A model generated the notes under the pieces. The model did no database searches. It was not told the DNA's origin and saw only the letters and a program-made list of their open reading frames with translations. From Candidatus Nanopelagicales bacterium (lineage in GTDB: Bacteria > Actinomycetota > Actinomycetes > S36-B12), in NCBI GenBank assembly GCA_030836325.1, contig JAURQC010000111.1, positions 1 through 27,228 of the forward strand: a DNA stretch of 27,228 nucleotides, written 5' to 3'. A program made the translations under genes and the position numbers. Shown here one piece after another: positions 26,889-27,228 of this stretch; within the stretch, counting starts at the first letter, position 1; every line of letters starts with the position of its first letter.

Positions 26889-27228
26889 TGTTCGACGACG
26901 CTAAGTACATGGCCAAGGAGGCCGTGGAACGTAACGACGCCCTCGCCGCCCTCGACCAACAGCGCAGCGAGGACAAGGTCTACACGTGGTCCACAAACCG
27001 CGGCATCCGACGAGCAATAGGAACACTTCTCGGCCTCGCGACCGTCGCTATTCCGGTGATCACCGGCTTGAACGAACCTCGAGTGTTCGTGCTCTACGTC
27101 TTGGCGTGGGTGGCGATCCTCGCTCTAGCGCGCACTGCCATGCGGGCAGCTAGCCCATCTCCCATCGGACGTACCGAGTTCCTCGTCTTGGCCGGTCTAT
27201 CGGCCTTCAGCGCGGTCGTCGCGATCAG
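26888..27228 (+). CDS. Membrane protein of unknown function, 3' end missing
   Basis: The gene starts at the ATG overlapping the preceding stop and stays open for 113 codons to the window edge. Residues 1-45 are charged and soluble (MFDDAKYMAKEAVERND onward). Then three hydrophobic segments follow at about 46-63, 70-87 and 99-113, so this is a polytopic membrane protein with a cytoplasmic N-terminus. No family motif is recognisable in the part present. Coupling to the 59-residue protein suggests a shared task. Confidence 0.7.
   Translation, partial: MFDDAKYMAKEAVERNDALAALDQQRSEDKVYTWSTNRGIRRAIGTLLGLATVAIPVITGLNEPRVFVLYVLAWVAILALARTAMRAASPSPIGRTEFLVLAGLSAFSAVVAI

Overview
The window reads as a stretch of chromosome from an actinobacterium (Actinomycetota). 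It is G+C-rich by eye, uses many GTG starts, and carries mshB of mycothiol biosynthesis. Its core gene order matches, in reverse, what is known of the Mycobacterium tuberculosis interval from Rv1084 to Rv1177: DUF255 protein, short-chain Z-prenyltransferase, phoH2, fumarase, glpX, DUF4245, xseB/xseA, ispH, ychF, typA, mshB and ferredoxin. I recognised this order from memory and did not compute it. No rRNA, complete tRNA, CRISPR array, prophage or insertion sequence was seen.

Layout. Positions 1-5059 hold a 3'-truncated ferredoxin gene, a cysteinyl-tRNA synthetase-like gene, a VanW-family cell-envelope protein, a small membrane protein and mshB. Positions 5125-9538 hold a DPP IV-like S9 peptidase, the translational GTPase BipA/TypA and a Nudix hydrolase. 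Positions 9569-12214 hold a DoxX-like membrane protein facing a minus-strand set ychF - VOC protein - DUF4287 - SRPBCC. Positions 12325-19193 hold a DUF6542-type membrane protein, ispH (isoprenoid precursors), the exonuclease VII pair xseA-xseB, a DUF4245 protein, glpX (gluconeogenesis) and a class I fumarase (TCA cycle). Positions 19190-25023 are all minus strand: a secreted lysozyme-like protein, phoH, a DUF1275 membrane protein, a cis-prenyltransferase and a DUF255 thioredoxin-fold protein. Positions 25077-27228 are more accessory: a CPBP protease, the remains of a toxin-antitoxin pair, an SMR efflux protein, and a small-protein/membrane-protein pair that runs off the end.

The genes are mostly central metabolism and envelope maintenance. 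They are packed tightly: six convergent pairs either overlap at their stops or sit within 18 bases of each other. Most first-of-operon genes have a -10-like hexamer (A at position 2, T at position 6) ending 6 bases before the start codon and no Shine-Dalgarno sequence, so leaderless transcription looks like the default. Genes inside operons use clear AGGAG-type ribosome binding sites.

The least ordinary spots are the decayed BrnT/ribbon-helix-helix module with an in-frame TAG (25890-26253), a tRNA 3'-end fragment that supplies the phoH leader (21319-21373), an imperfect copy of the ychF 3' end on the far side of the VOC gene (10700-10732), and a CRP/GlxR-like site upstream of the lysozyme-like gene (19973-19988). 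I did not find a clear, wholly new multi-gene system.
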